Positions 12,071 to 20,861 of a DNA stretch of 31,252 nucleotides are shown piece by piece. The notes beneath the pieces were generated by a model, which saw only the letters and a program-made list of their open reading frames with translations, ran no database searches and was not told where the DNA came from. The DNA lies in the IMG/VR virus record IMGVR_UViG_3300032893_001088, positions 1 through 31,252 of that record; one strand, 5' to 3'. Position 1 is the stretch's first letter. Every line of letters starts with the position of its first letter. A program made the translations under genes and the position numbers. Source of the stretch: a virus.

Positions 12071-12355
12071 GTGTTCAACTGGGTACACCGCCGCAGTTAT
12101 GAAGCTGTCGTCAACGCCCTCAATGCTCGTCTGATTGAAAAGGACGACCAGATTCAGTATCTCCGTGACCAGTTCCGCGATTTGCAAATGCGCAATGACC
12201 GTCTCACGATGGCGTTGGCGCAGAAGGCCGGGGTGGAATTGGTCATACCGCTTGATGAGCCGCCACCTTCTTCCCCCGGTCCCAAGACTTCCGGGTGGTT
12301 CGACCGCCACGTCGCTTCCCCCGTTCCCCCGGTTCCGCCTAAAGGAGGCAAATAA
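12071..12355 (+). CDS. Small coiled-coil late protein
   Basis: 94 residues from a GTG at 12071, two bases after the previous stop. Residues 8-50 form a charged helix with heptad character (YEAVVNALNARLIEKDDQIQ, YLRDQFRDLQMRNDRL), then a Pro-rich tail (PPPSSPGP, PVPPVPPKGGK). The tail codons hold the AAAGGAGG ribosome site for the next gene. Likely a small oligomeric structural or chaperone-like protein. Confidence 0.7.
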   Translation: MFNWVHRRSYEAVVNALNARLIEKDDQIQYLRDQFRDLQMRNDRLTMALAQKAGVELVIPLDEPPPSSPGPKTSGWFDRHVASPVPPVPPKGGK

Positions 12356-12356
12356 C

Positions 12357-13061
12357 ATGAAGAATTGGAAGTCCAAGGCCGTATCCATTTTCACCAGCAT
12401 GATTCTGGCGTTCGCGTTCGTATTCACCATCGTCGGTACCCCCGAACAGCGTGTCTACGCTCAGTTCGTCGGTGCCGCTTATCCTCCGGGATTCGCCGCT
12501 GCTGCCAACAATGGCGTAGTCAATGCCGCCATCGGCAACAATTTGGCCACTACCAATCCAGCATCCAACTTTATCGTGCTGGTACAGGGCGGGCCTGTTT
12601 ACTGCGGTGGCTCCGAACAGATTGTGGGCACTTCCACTTTGACGTTGCAGGCCAACACCACATATCTGTTGGTGTGGAACTGCTCATCCGAACTTCTCTA
12701 CGCCAAGACCGCCGTTAATGGCCCCGGTTCGTCCGGTACCACCCCCGGCGTTCCCGCTTCTTATCTCGCCGCTATTCCGAACGTCGAAGTTCCTTTGTCC
12801 ACTGTCGTGTGCAACGCCACCGCTTGTGGCAATGGCGGCAACGGTTCCATCACTGATGCCCGCCCACTCAGCGCTTTCCCCGGAGGGGGCATGGCGTTGG
12901 CTACTTCCACTTTCGCCAACCTTCCCACTTCCAATGTTCCCGATGGCACAATGATTCTGTGTACCAATTGCACTCAGCCAACCTCTGGTTCGGCTGCCTG
13001 CTCTTCCGCCGCCGCCAGCGTTCTAGCGGTTCGTGTGGCTGGCGCTTGGCGCTGTTACTAG
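12357..13061 (+). CDS. Signal-peptide-bearing tail/attachment-type protein
   Basis: 234 residues from an ATG at 12357 with AAAGGAGG 9 bases upstream; an earlier frame extension overlaps the previous gene and is rejected. The N-terminus is a textbook Sec signal: basic KNWKSK, hydrophobic AVSIFTSMILAFAFVFTIVG, then a likely cleavage after VYA. The mature part is Asn/Gly/Ala/Thr-rich beta, with GPVYCGGSEQIVGTSTL, VPLSTVVCNA, GSITDARPLSAF and a C-terminus SNVPDGTMILCTNCTQPTS ... LAVRVAGAWRCY. The last part is the pattern I recall at the ends of phage fibre-like proteins. It lies just before the portal. Confidence 0.7.
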   Translation: MKNWKSKAVSIFTSMILAFAFVFTIVGTPEQRVYAQFVGAAYPPGFAAAANNGVVNAAIGNNLATTNPASNFIVLVQGGPVYCGGSEQIVGTSTLTLQANTTYLLVWNCSSELLYAKTAVNGPGSSGTTPGVPASYLAAIPNVEVPLSTVVCNATACGNGGNGSITDARPLSAFPGGGMALATSTFANLPTSNVPDGTMILCTNCTQPTSGSAACSSAAASVLAVRVAGAWRCY

Positions 13062-13090
13062 TCCAGTATTAATTTCTTGTTCACACGGGA

Positions 13091-15364
13091 ATGTCATCGC
13101 TTGTACAAGCCGTGCTCGGCGCAACCGGGCGGGGGACCACCGGGCAATCCGAACAGGAACCCGGCGTCGGTACTGGCTTGGACAACGCCAAGGTCCTGCA
13201 ATTTACTCAGGACCGATGGAACGATCTCAAGTCCGCCTACATCGTTTATCATCAGGCGGTATGGGAGACATTCCTTTTCTACGCCAACCAGACGTGGATT
13301 GAATGGGACAACGCCCGCAAGTTTTGGCAGCCCGTTGTCCCAGATGACGAGTGGGTGCCTCAGCCCCGTATTAACCGTTTTTCCCCCACCATCGATGCTG
13401 TTGCCTCCAATATCTATCAGGTCCCCGAGGTTGAGGCCACTCCCAATCCCGATGACGACCCTGTTTCCACCATGGTTGCTCAGGTCTGTACCGATTTGGC
13501 CGAGTATGCCATGCTCAAGGAGGGATTCAAGCGCCAAATCCACTCGGAGATGGATAAGTCTGGCCTTGCCGCCCAACTTTTTATCCTTGCTGGCGCTGTC
13601 AGCAGTCTAATCCGCGTCACTCCTACTTCCCTTCAATCTCCTTCCCAGTCCGTCCAGAAGACTTTCGGCTACCAGTGCGACAATTGCGATAAGTGGAACA
13701 TGGTCCCGGTGGGGCAGGAACCACCGAAGTTCTGCCCCGAATGCGGGAATCCAGTCGAACCCGAGGATGCCGAAATGATGGCACCGGATGTGGACGAGTC
13801 CGGCCAGCCTGTCATGCAGGACAACAACGAGTACGAGATTTCCTGTGAAATTGGGTGCTCCCTCAACATGTTCCCGCGCCCCGGTGCCCAGTCCGTCGCC
13901 GAATCCCCTTATCTCCTTTGGGCCAAGCGTCAGCCCACCGATACCATTTATTTCCGCCACAACAAATTCGAGGCCGAACCTGACAACATTTGGCCCGATG
14001 GTTACGCTGTCACTTACGAACACGCCCTCAATTTCTGGTATACTGGTTATTCCTCCTCCTCCATTCAGATTAAGGACTCCTGCATGGTGCTGGAGATGTT
14101 CGTCGAACCCAACAAGGTCAAAGACCATCCCGATGGGTTCTACGCTGTCGTTATCAATGAGAAGATAGCGGATTCACGTCCGTGGAACTTTCCCGAGCAT
14201 CCTCTTACTCTCGGCGGCTATCTCACTCTTCCCACCATCTTCTTTCCCCGCTCTATTGGTTTTGATTTGGTCGAGATTCAGCGCGAGCTTAATTCCTACG
14301 AGTCCGTTATCAAGCTCCATTCCATGGTATCCGCCGTTGACCCCATCGTTCTCGACAAGAATTCCTCCGTTGGCGAGGTCACTGGTCATGCAGATAAAAT
14401 TATTTATTGGCGGCCCCTCGGACCCAACGCCCAACCCCCCTTCCGTTTGGGTGCAGGACATCTGGATGACGGAATCTACAAACAGCGGGACAATCTCCAC
14501 GCCGAGTTTCAGAACATCTCCATGGCGGTTAATGCCTTCCGAGGCCAGCAAGAAGGAGCCGTTACTGCTGCCGCTGCCATTCAGCAACTCCGCTCCCAAG
14601 CCGAGTTGATGTTCTCTAAGCCCGTCGCCAACTGGCTCAATTTCTGGTGCGAGACAATCCGCAAGTACGTCAAGTTCATGCAGAAATTTCTTACTGTCGA
14701 ACAGCTTGTCCGCATTCTTGGCCCCAATCGTCTCGCTGAGATTCAAGCTTTCAAGGCCGCTGACCTCGACAATGTTACCCAGTGGGTAGCGTCGTCCCAC
14801 GGCATCCCCCGTACCCGTGACGAGAAGCGGCAAGAGTTCATGGCTCTTTGGGACAAGGGCGCTCTCGACATTACCGACCCCTCCGTTCGTCAGAAGATTC
14901 ACGACCTCTTTGGCGAGACCGGAATGATGGACACGTTCAACGAGGATGCCACTAACGCCCGTCTCGAAAACCAGTTATTTAAGACTGGCACCAACAAGAT
15001 TCCCGGCGCTCCTTATATCCCTCCCAAGATTGTGCCCCTCGTCGGTATCGAGGATATGCCAGTCCATCTTTATTTCCACAAGCGCTGCGTCAAGTCTCAG
15101 GATTTCCAGAAGTGGCCTCCCGAGGCCAAGCAAGCTCTCATTCAACATACCCTTCTCACCATGGCTGAAATTCAGCAGCAGGCCCTCGCCCAAGCAAAGG
15201 CTATGGGGCAGGGCGGGCCAGATGACAAGTCCTCCGACAAATCCTCATCTGCAGGCCCAAAGACCTCCGCTCAGTCCCAAGGGGCATCTGGCGCTCGCGC
15301 CGCTCAAGGCGCACCCCCTCAAGTTCCAGGTCAACCTGCTGGAGCCGGGAGGACTCAGCCATGA
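13091..15364 (+). CDS. Portal protein (P22-like) with zinc ribbon insertion
   Basis: 757 residues from an ATG at 13091. The length, helical stem region near 430-560 (QRDNLHAEFQNISMAVNAFRG, AAAAIQQLRSQAELMF) and position after terminase identify the portal, the 12-fold head gate through which DNA is packed and released. The N-terminus (WNDLKSAYIVYHQAVWETFLFYANQ, PRINRFSPTIDAVASNIY) fits P22-type podovirus portals. Residues 196-218 are unusual: CDNC, 15 residues, CPEC, a zinc ribbon. The C-terminal 60 residues are Gly/Gln/Ala/Pro-rich and flexible. Its stop overlaps the next gene (ATGA). Confidence 0.85.
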   Translation: MSSLVQAVLGATGRGTTGQSEQEPGVGTGLDNAKVLQFTQDRWNDLKSAYIVYHQAVWETFLFYANQTWIEWDNARKFWQPVVPDDEWVPQPRINRFSPTIDAVASNIYQVPEVEATPNPDDDPVSTMVAQVCTDLAEYAMLKEGFKRQIHSEMDKSGLAAQLFILAGAVSSLIRVTPTSLQSPSQSVQKTFGYQCDNCDKWNMVPVGQEPPKFCPECGNPVEPEDAEMMAPDVDESGQPVMQDNNEYEISCEIGCSLNMFPRPGAQSVAESPYLLWAKRQPTDTIYFRHNKFEAEPDNIWPDGYAVTYEHALNFWYTGYSSSSIQIKDSCMVLEMFVEPNKVKDHPDGFYAVVINEKIADSRPWNFPEHPLTLGGYLTLPTIFFPRSIGFDLVEIQRELNSYESVIKLHSMVSAVDPIVLDKNSSVGEVTGHADKIIYWRPLGPNAQPPFRLGAGHLDDGIYKQRDNLHAEFQNISMAVNAFRGQQEGAVTAAAAIQQLRSQAELMFSKPVANWLNFWCETIRKYVKFMQKFLTVEQLVRILGPNRLAEIQAFKAADLDNVTQWVASSHGIPRTRDEKRQEFMALWDKGALDITDPSVRQKIHDLFGETGMMDTFNEDATNARLENQLFKTGTNKIPGAPYIPPKIVPLVGIEDMPVHLYFHKRCVKSQDFQKWPPEAKQALIQHTLLTMAEIQQQALAQAKAMGQGGPDDKSSDKSSSAGPKTSAQSQGASGARAAQGAPPQVPGQPAGAGRTQP

Positions 15365-15648
15365 CGTTGATTGCAGACTCCGATGCCGTATCTGTCGCCA
15401 ATGCTCAGGCAATCGGTGACATCATCAAGCTTATTTATATTCACTGGGGGGCAGAGGCTCTGGTTATTCTCAGTTTTATGTGGGGCGCATTCAAGTATTA
15501 TACCCGCTCGGTCCGTCATTACGGTCGAATGGAGCAGATGTTCGACGACCACCCGCTCCATCGCCATTCCGAGTCCGGCATCGAGGTACTTAGGGCGGAT
15601 GGCATTATGTACCCCAAGAACAGAGAACCACGAGGAGAATGGCGGTGA
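15361..15648 (+). CDS. Small membrane protein
   Basis: 95 residues, overlapping the portal stop by four bases. One clear hydrophobic helix at about 26-46 (LIYIHWGAEALVILSFMWGAF) follows a polar N-terminus; the rest is hydrophilic and His/Arg-rich (HYGRMEQMFDDHPLHRHSE). The size and single transmembrane helix could fit a holin or a membrane-anchored accessory factor, but there is no lysis gene nearby, so this is a guess. The stop overlaps the start of the next gene. Confidence 0.7.
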   Translation: MTLIADSDAVSVANAQAIGDIIKLIYIHWGAEALVILSFMWGAFKYYTRSVRHYGRMEQMFDDHPLHRHSESGIEVLRADGIMYPKNREPRGEWR

Positions 15649-18431
15649 AGGTGAGGGCCAACGGTAGACTCGCAATCGGGCTTGTTTTGTTCCTGCTACT
15701 CGCGTCTGTGGCTTCGGCCCAAACAACTGTTGTCGGCACCGTTATTGACCCCAACCAGAATCCGTACTCCAACGGAACGGCGTCCGCTATTCAGGTGGTC
15801 GTTTCTGGTCAGAACCCCGGCTCCCCCACCAATGTTTCCACCGACAACTCCGGGTCTTTCTCGATGTCGTTGCCGTCTAATACTTATTACGTATTTACTA
15901 TCTGTGCCCCCCCTACTCAACTTGGCCCAACTTCCAATCCTACCCCCAAAATGGTGTGCTTCCAGTCTGGGCCAATATATGTTTCCGGCGTGTCACAGGA
16001 CGTGTCATCTTCTCTCAATTCCGTTGCCGCAATACTTGGGCCTAATCTTGCTGCCAGTGTCACAACTATCGCCAACGCTATCAATGCCCCCGGCCCTTGT
16101 CCCACTTCCGCTCCGTGCCAGATTGGACCATACTGGTATGTAAGTAGCGCCAATGGTCTATGTACCCCTCCCGCCGCCCCTACGGTTGCCACTGAGACCA
16201 TTTCTAGCGGTACTGGGAATTTCACCAGTGCCCAGACTTATTACGTGGAAGTCCGCCTCGGTAATATGAATGGTTGGACTCCCCCTAGTCCTCCTACTTC
16301 TTACACTCCCGCCTCCGGTTCTACTAATCGTATGCTGGTTCAGCTTTCCGACTGGAGTTATCGCTCGGGCTGCTACAAGTATCAGGTGCAGGTGTCCACT
16401 TCCGGTTCAGGTGGGCCATATTACCCCGCGCAGGCTTGGACTTTGCCCTCAGCCAGCATCGCTTCGTGGTCATGTAACGCCGCCAAGCTGTGCACCGTCA
16501 TTACTAGTCCGGCTCACCCGTTCATCCCCGGCGAATACATCACCATTTCCGGGGCCGCCACTGGCACGAATAGCACATCTATTAACGGCTCGTGGACTCT
16601 GGTAGGCCAGCAGACCAGTACTCCGTTTACTCTCTTCTTCTTCCGTGGAACTTCCACCGTAGATTCGAGCGCAGTCGCTTCCGGAACAGCTGTAGCTCAG
16701 GCTGGCCTTGGCTCTGATACCTATAGCCATCTCGTCCCCGGCGATTTCATCGTGGATACGGTTCCATTGAGTGGTGCATCATTCCCTAATACCAATACGG
16801 CTGTCATTGACCCTGACCAAGTGGCGCTCAACGCTACCTGCAATTATTCCAACAACACCTGTACTGGTGGGGCGCTCCAGTACCCTCAAAGCAACCCTAT
16901 CGGTAGCTATATTACCGGGACTACTCCTCTTATCATCTCCAACCAACAGACTGTTCTGGGAATAAACTCCGCATTGGGGACATACAAATCAGTACGTACG
17001 TGTAACTGGGCTGACCCTAACATCGCGTGCGTGATGTTCCTCGGTCCAGCGAACGGTGTCAGATTCGAGGGGTTGGATATCCGAGCGAACAATGGACACG
17101 GCCTCGAATTCTTTGGTGCTGGTCCGGGGTACGGAAGCTCCAACGACTTTATCCGCAATAATAACATTTCAACCGGGGACCTTACAGGCAAGTACAGCGC
17201 TATCTATATTCATGGCGGCGTCTGGTACAACATGTACTTCGAGAACAACTTTCTTAACGGCGGTCTGTCCGATGTACAGATTGATGCTCTTTCCGGGGGA
17301 TGGTTGTTCTTTTCCGGGTCTAGGTGGAATGCGGCTAACCTTCAACCCTACGGTCTGTCGTCCCAAGCGATGTTAGCGCAATCTAGTATCAGTGACCCCG
17401 ACCGTGGAATTATCCGGGCCGGATTCAACAGCGGCGCATCCACAGTAGAAATATCAAATATTGTGGAGGAATCGGGGTCAGGTGTAATATTCGATGTCCC
17501 CAACATCGGACTAGGACTGAGTAATGTTACAGCAGCAGATTCCTCTGCCATGGCCGGAACCCCGGCTCTAATTCGTGTCGGCACGGACGCCAACACCACT
17601 TCATCCGGATGGAATTTCCACATCGAGAACAGTATCATCAACGCCGTCTCCGGAGTTCCGACTGGCCTCCAAGTGGTGACGAACACTGGCACATCGAATA
17701 TCGGTTACATCTACGTGTCACATTCCACTCTGGGCGGCAATCCTAACGAAATCGATCTTAATGGTTCCGGTGCCGGGTATATCTGCGTCAACGGTTCCAT
17801 CTGCAACAGCTATCCGGCTGCTACGGGGCACAAGGTTATCAATCCCGGCGTATCGAATCCGGGGACTGGAATAGCTGCCGGACAAATCGGGTCGAATGCT
17901 GGTGAATATGCGTACAACCAGCTTACGATGGGGACGAGGTTCACCTATAAAGGTGGGACAGACGGGTTCTATTTCTGGCCTTCCAGCACAGCGGACTGGT
18001 GGTGGTATGGCGGTGACCCGGCTGTTAGCACGAATCGTGGGATGGATTGGTCGTGGAACAGCGGGTTCCGTATGCGTATCTGGCAGAATGATGGTGCTAC
18101 TCCACTCGTTGATTTCTGGACGCAGGGGCAGAATGAAATTAATTTTTGCAATCCGTCCAGCCCATCTGCCAACCGCATCAATATCAACTGTGACATCGTT
18201 GGTAAGAATGCCCCGATACAGGCGTCACTCACCACGACCGCATCTACCAGTGACAACGTTACTGTAACCGGAATGACTGCGAGTGGCCATTGCCAGATTA
18301 CCGCGACAAATGCGAGTGGTGCCACGAATATCGCCACCACTTATGTTAGCAATAAGACGACCAATCAAATTACCGTCACCCACACGGCGACCAGTGGGAT
18401 GACTTACGATATTATGTGTACAGCAGATTAG
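15639..18431 (+). CDS. Secreted, beta-helix tailspike-like adhesin
   Basis: 930 residues. An ATG at 15639 sits almost on the GAGGAG site, so the GTG at 15645 with 7-base spacing may be the true start. N-terminus KVRANGRLAIGLVLFLLLASVASA is a strong signal peptide with an ASA cleavage site. Residues about 28-90 (TTVVGTVIDPNQNPYSNGTA, VSTDNSGSFSMSLPSNTYY) look like a carboxypeptidase-regulatory or Ig-like fold. Around 460-700, repeated Asn/Gly/Ser strands (GVRFEGLDIRANNGHGLEF, FIRNNNISTGDL, YNMYFENNFLNGG) suggest a right-handed beta-helix as in tailspikes. A C-terminal TVTGMTASGHCQI-type domain ends it. Probably receptor binding; a secretion signal is unexpected for a virion protein. Confidence 0.7.
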   Translation: MAVKVRANGRLAIGLVLFLLLASVASAQTTVVGTVIDPNQNPYSNGTASAIQVVVSGQNPGSPTNVSTDNSGSFSMSLPSNTYYVFTICAPPTQLGPTSNPTPKMVCFQSGPIYVSGVSQDVSSSLNSVAAILGPNLAASVTTIANAINAPGPCPTSAPCQIGPYWYVSSANGLCTPPAAPTVATETISSGTGNFTSAQTYYVEVRLGNMNGWTPPSPPTSYTPASGSTNRMLVQLSDWSYRSGCYKYQVQVSTSGSGGPYYPAQAWTLPSASIASWSCNAAKLCTVITSPAHPFIPGEYITISGAATGTNSTSINGSWTLVGQQTSTPFTLFFFRGTSTVDSSAVASGTAVAQAGLGSDTYSHLVPGDFIVDTVPLSGASFPNTNTAVIDPDQVALNATCNYSNNTCTGGALQYPQSNPIGSYITGTTPLIISNQQTVLGINSALGTYKSVRTCNWADPNIACVMFLGPANGVRFEGLDIRANNGHGLEFFGAGPGYGSSNDFIRNNNISTGDLTGKYSAIYIHGGVWYNMYFENNFLNGGLSDVQIDALSGGWLFFSGSRWNAANLQPYGLSSQAMLAQSSISDPDRGIIRAGFNSGASTVEISNIVEESGSGVIFDVPNIGLGLSNVTAADSSAMAGTPALIRVGTDANTTSSGWNFHIENSIINAVSGVPTGLQVVTNTGTSNIGYIYVSHSTLGGNPNEIDLNGSGAGYICVNGSICNSYPAATGHKVINPGVSNPGTGIAAGQIGSNAGEYAYNQLTMGTRFTYKGGTDGFYFWPSSTADWWWYGGDPAVSTNRGMDWSWNSGFRMRIWQNDGATPLVDFWTQGQNEINFCNPSSPSANRININCDIVGKNAPIQASLTTTASTSDNVTVTGMTASGHCQITATNASGATNIATTYVSNKTTNQITVTHTATSGMTYDIMCTAD

Positions 18432-18439
18432 GAGACGAT

Positions 18440-18925
18440 ATGAATAGGAAAAGTACCTGTATCTCCGGTGTTTTCTCTCTGGTCTTCTTGGTCGTAATGC
18501 TGACCCTCATCTATACTATCCCATTTCCCCCGTCTCATGCTTCTCCTTCCCCCTCCCCCGTGTCCGCTGTCCCCGTCACTTGTGACCACTGGACTCCTAT
18601 CAATACCACCGCCAACGTCCGTATCATTCAGGGGAACTCCTCTGTCCCCTACAAGACTTATATCTGTTCCATCGAACTCCTTGTTGGCACCGCTACCAAT
18701 GTCGCAATTGTCGAAGGTACCGGGTCAACCTGCGGCACCAATACCGCTGGAATGGCTGGTGGTGCCACCGCCGCTACCGGATACAATTTTGGTGCCAATG
18801 GCGGAATAGCACACGGCTCGGGGATTGGAGCAATTATGGTCACCGCCACCCCTCAAGATGACGTGTGCGTGTTGGTATCAGCCGCCAACCAAGTATCCGG
18901 TGTAATAGGATGGACACAGCAATGA
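18440..18925 (+). CDS. Secreted small Gly/Thr-rich structural protein
   Basis: 161 residues from an ATG at 18440 with AGGAGACGAT upstream. N-terminus is basic then hydrophobic (GVFSLVFLVVMLTLIYTI) and ends near SHASP, a probable signal peptide. The mature protein (VTCDHWTPINTTANVRIIQG, YKTYICSIELLVGTATN, IVEGTGSTCGTNTAGMAGG, YNFGANGGIAHGSGIGAIMV) matches a pattern I recall in phage-encoded beta-sandwich proteins of virions, which usually end in VSGVIGW-like strands. Even number of cysteines may form disulphides after export. The stop overlaps the next start (ATGA). Confidence 0.7.
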   Translation: MNRKSTCISGVFSLVFLVVMLTLIYTIPFPPSHASPSPSPVSAVPVTCDHWTPINTTANVRIIQGNSSVPYKTYICSIELLVGTATNVAIVEGTGSTCGTNTAGMAGGATAATGYNFGANGGIAHGSGIGAIMVTATPQDDVCVLVSAANQVSGVIGWTQQ

Positions 18926-20403
18926 AATACGTTCGCCCATTTCTGGCCCTCATAGTATCTATTTTGTTCGCTAGCAGCGCCATGAGTGTGCCACAGTGTG
19001 TACTAACTTTGTGTGGCGCGGGGCCGAGTGGCGCTGGTGGCGGTCCAGTAGTTCTGTCTCCGGGGTGGACATTTATTCAGGACTCCTATACGGACTGCGG
19101 GGCGGTGTCCAGTTGCAGCGTTCCTACTTGTGCCACTGGTGCCTATTGTATGTCCCCCACTACTTCGGGCACCGTTTGGGTTGCCGCAATCGTTGTTGGC
19201 GATAACGGTTCGACGCACCCCACGATTTCATCCGTCACCGGGGGTGGCGGGTCATGGAACCTGTGCGCTGCTAGCGCCTGCCATACCTTCGTCTCCGGAC
19301 AAATGGGGTCAGACGCCGCATACAACTTCACCGGAACGGCAGGAACCACGACCATCACGGTTAATTTATCTGCTACCGCTACGAGTTACTTCCACATCAT
19401 CTTCGTTGAACTTCTCCCGCCTAGTGGGTACTCCGCTAGTCTTGATGGCGTGGCGGTGAACAATTCATCTAGCTGTCACATCTGCACAGCTGCCTCTCCC
19501 ACCGTCACCCAGACTGATGCCATTGTTCAGATACCGCAGTTCTCCTGCTGCTATTCAGACTTCAACGGATGGTCGAGTCCGTACATCACGGACTACAACT
19601 CTATCGGAATCTGCCTGAACTGCTCCAGTGGGGCGGCTCCGACGTACACGATGGCAACGGACGTAGAGCACGGCTCTGGTCCGGGGCCGCAGGTATTCAC
19701 GGCGCTTGCGTTCAAATCGACGGCTGGCACGTTCACGACGCCCGCACCGTTCTCACTCGTCCAGTACGCGATGCCGGGGAATAGTTCGACCATATCCTGC
19801 AGTCCGACGTGCAACCTGACAGTTCCGTCTACTGGAAGTAGTCACCTACTCTTCCTCGTCGAAATAGACCAGAGTGGCGTGAACAATTATATGACTGGAG
19901 TGACAGGTGGCGGGACATGGGTCGTCCCATCGGCTTGTCGTTCCGGGCGGGCTACAGCCAACGGTGAAATCAGTTGCGCCTACGTCCTATCGAGTACTTC
20001 TGGGGCTACTACTCTCCAAGTCACGATGAACAGCAACTCTACCTCCCTGTTCGCCTATTGGGAGATAAGCCGCTCGGTTGGTTCATTTGTCCTCGATGCT
20101 GGCTCTGCTACTGTTAATACGGCGATTGCTTCCGGCGTTATCCCCGGCGTCGCTCTCACATTGAGCGGCACGAACGATGTAATCTTCCAGATGAGCGCCA
20201 TGGAAGGCGGAGTGCAGGGTTGCACGCTCTACCCGTACAACTTCAACGCTCCCGGCAATTTTAGCGGTAAGCTGATTGCTGGACCGGATTACTATGCAGC
20301 GGCTCTGATGAACTTGAACACGGTGAACGGGACGGCCCCGACGTGGGCGTACCCCCAGGAGCCAACGGCAACAACCGCAGTCGCAGGATTCGCATTCAAA
20401 TAG
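18922..20403 (+). CDS. Secreted Cys-rich beta-sandwich protein with two repeats
   Basis: 493 residues, ATG overlapping the previous stop. Signal peptide VRPFLALIVSILFASSAMS. The rest has two related halves, near residues 45-240 and 255-490: each begins with a W or F strand, includes V-T-G-G-G-(G)-x-W (ISSVTGGGGSWNLC and MTGVTGGGTWVVPSAC), a TTxTVxxS/NS strand (GTTTITVNLSATATSY and ATTLQVTMNSNSTSLF), an E-xxx-S/P strand, then SGxxDA... This is the style of lectin-like or Ig-like folds in phage adhesins and cell-surface proteins. Many Cys pairs (CSVPTC, CAASAC, SSCHIC) suggest disulphide bonds in an oxidising compartment. Confidence 0.7.
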   Translation: MKYVRPFLALIVSILFASSAMSVPQCVLTLCGAGPSGAGGGPVVLSPGWTFIQDSYTDCGAVSSCSVPTCATGAYCMSPTTSGTVWVAAIVVGDNGSTHPTISSVTGGGGSWNLCAASACHTFVSGQMGSDAAYNFTGTAGTTTITVNLSATATSYFHIIFVELLPPSGYSASLDGVAVNNSSSCHICTAASPTVTQTDAIVQIPQFSCCYSDFNGWSSPYITDYNSIGICLNCSSGAAPTYTMATDVEHGSGPGPQVFTALAFKSTAGTFTTPAPFSLVQYAMPGNSSTISCSPTCNLTVPSTGSSHLLFLVEIDQSGVNNYMTGVTGGGTWVVPSACRSGRATANGEISCAYVLSSTSGATTLQVTMNSNSTSLFAYWEISRSVGSFVLDAGSATVNTAIASGVIPGVALTLSGTNDVIFQMSAMEGGVQGCTLYPYNFNAPGNFSGKLIAGPDYYAAALMNLNTVNGTAPTWAYPQEPTATTAVAGFAFK

Positions 20404-20413
20404 GAGGGACGGA

Positions 20414-20833
20414 ATGTTATCTACGCTTCTTCTACTAGCCAGTCTCGGAATGCACCCAATGGCGATGCCGCAGTCTGGTGGGCCATGCGGCGCTTCGGCT
20501 CACTGCATCGTCTTCACTTGGACCGACACGGCGAACCCGGCGAAGTGCAACGCCAGTTCGACTCCATCCTGTACGCTGACCTATTCCCTGTTTGCCGGGA
20601 CGACGAGTGGCGGCGAGAACTATACTACCCCTGTGGCGACTGGCATCTCTTCGCTTACTTATACTCTCCCGGTGACATTGACTACTAATCCGCAGACGGG
20701 GTACTACACGCTCGAAGCGGTTATTACGCAGGGTGGAATCACGGTTACTTCGGCTCCGAGCGGGGAGGCGGGGCCGATTACCTTTCCCGGCGTGCCTAAT
20801 GCCCCCGCTTCTCCGAGTGCTGTGCCACATTAA
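20414..20833 (+). CDS. Secreted fibronectin type III-like protein
   Basis: 139 residues, ATG at 20414 with AGGAGGG upstream. Hydrophobic N-terminus MLSTLLLLASLGMHPMAM may be a short signal peptide, lacking a clear basic region. Residues 30-115 look like one fibronectin III-type domain: IVFTWTDTANPAKC, LTYSLFAGTTSGGENY, LTYTLPVTLTTNPQTGYYTLEAVI. The C-terminus is Pro/Ala-rich. Such domains in phages usually help contact carbohydrates or decorate structural proteins. Confidence 0.6.
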   Translation: MLSTLLLLASLGMHPMAMPQSGGPCGASAHCIVFTWTDTANPAKCNASSTPSCTLTYSLFAGTTSGGENYTTPVATGISSLTYTLPVTLTTNPQTGYYTLEAVITQGGITVTSAPSGEAGPITFPGVPNAPASPSAVPH

Positions 20834-20861
20834 TGCACGTTTTTGTAAGTGTGGGTGACAA

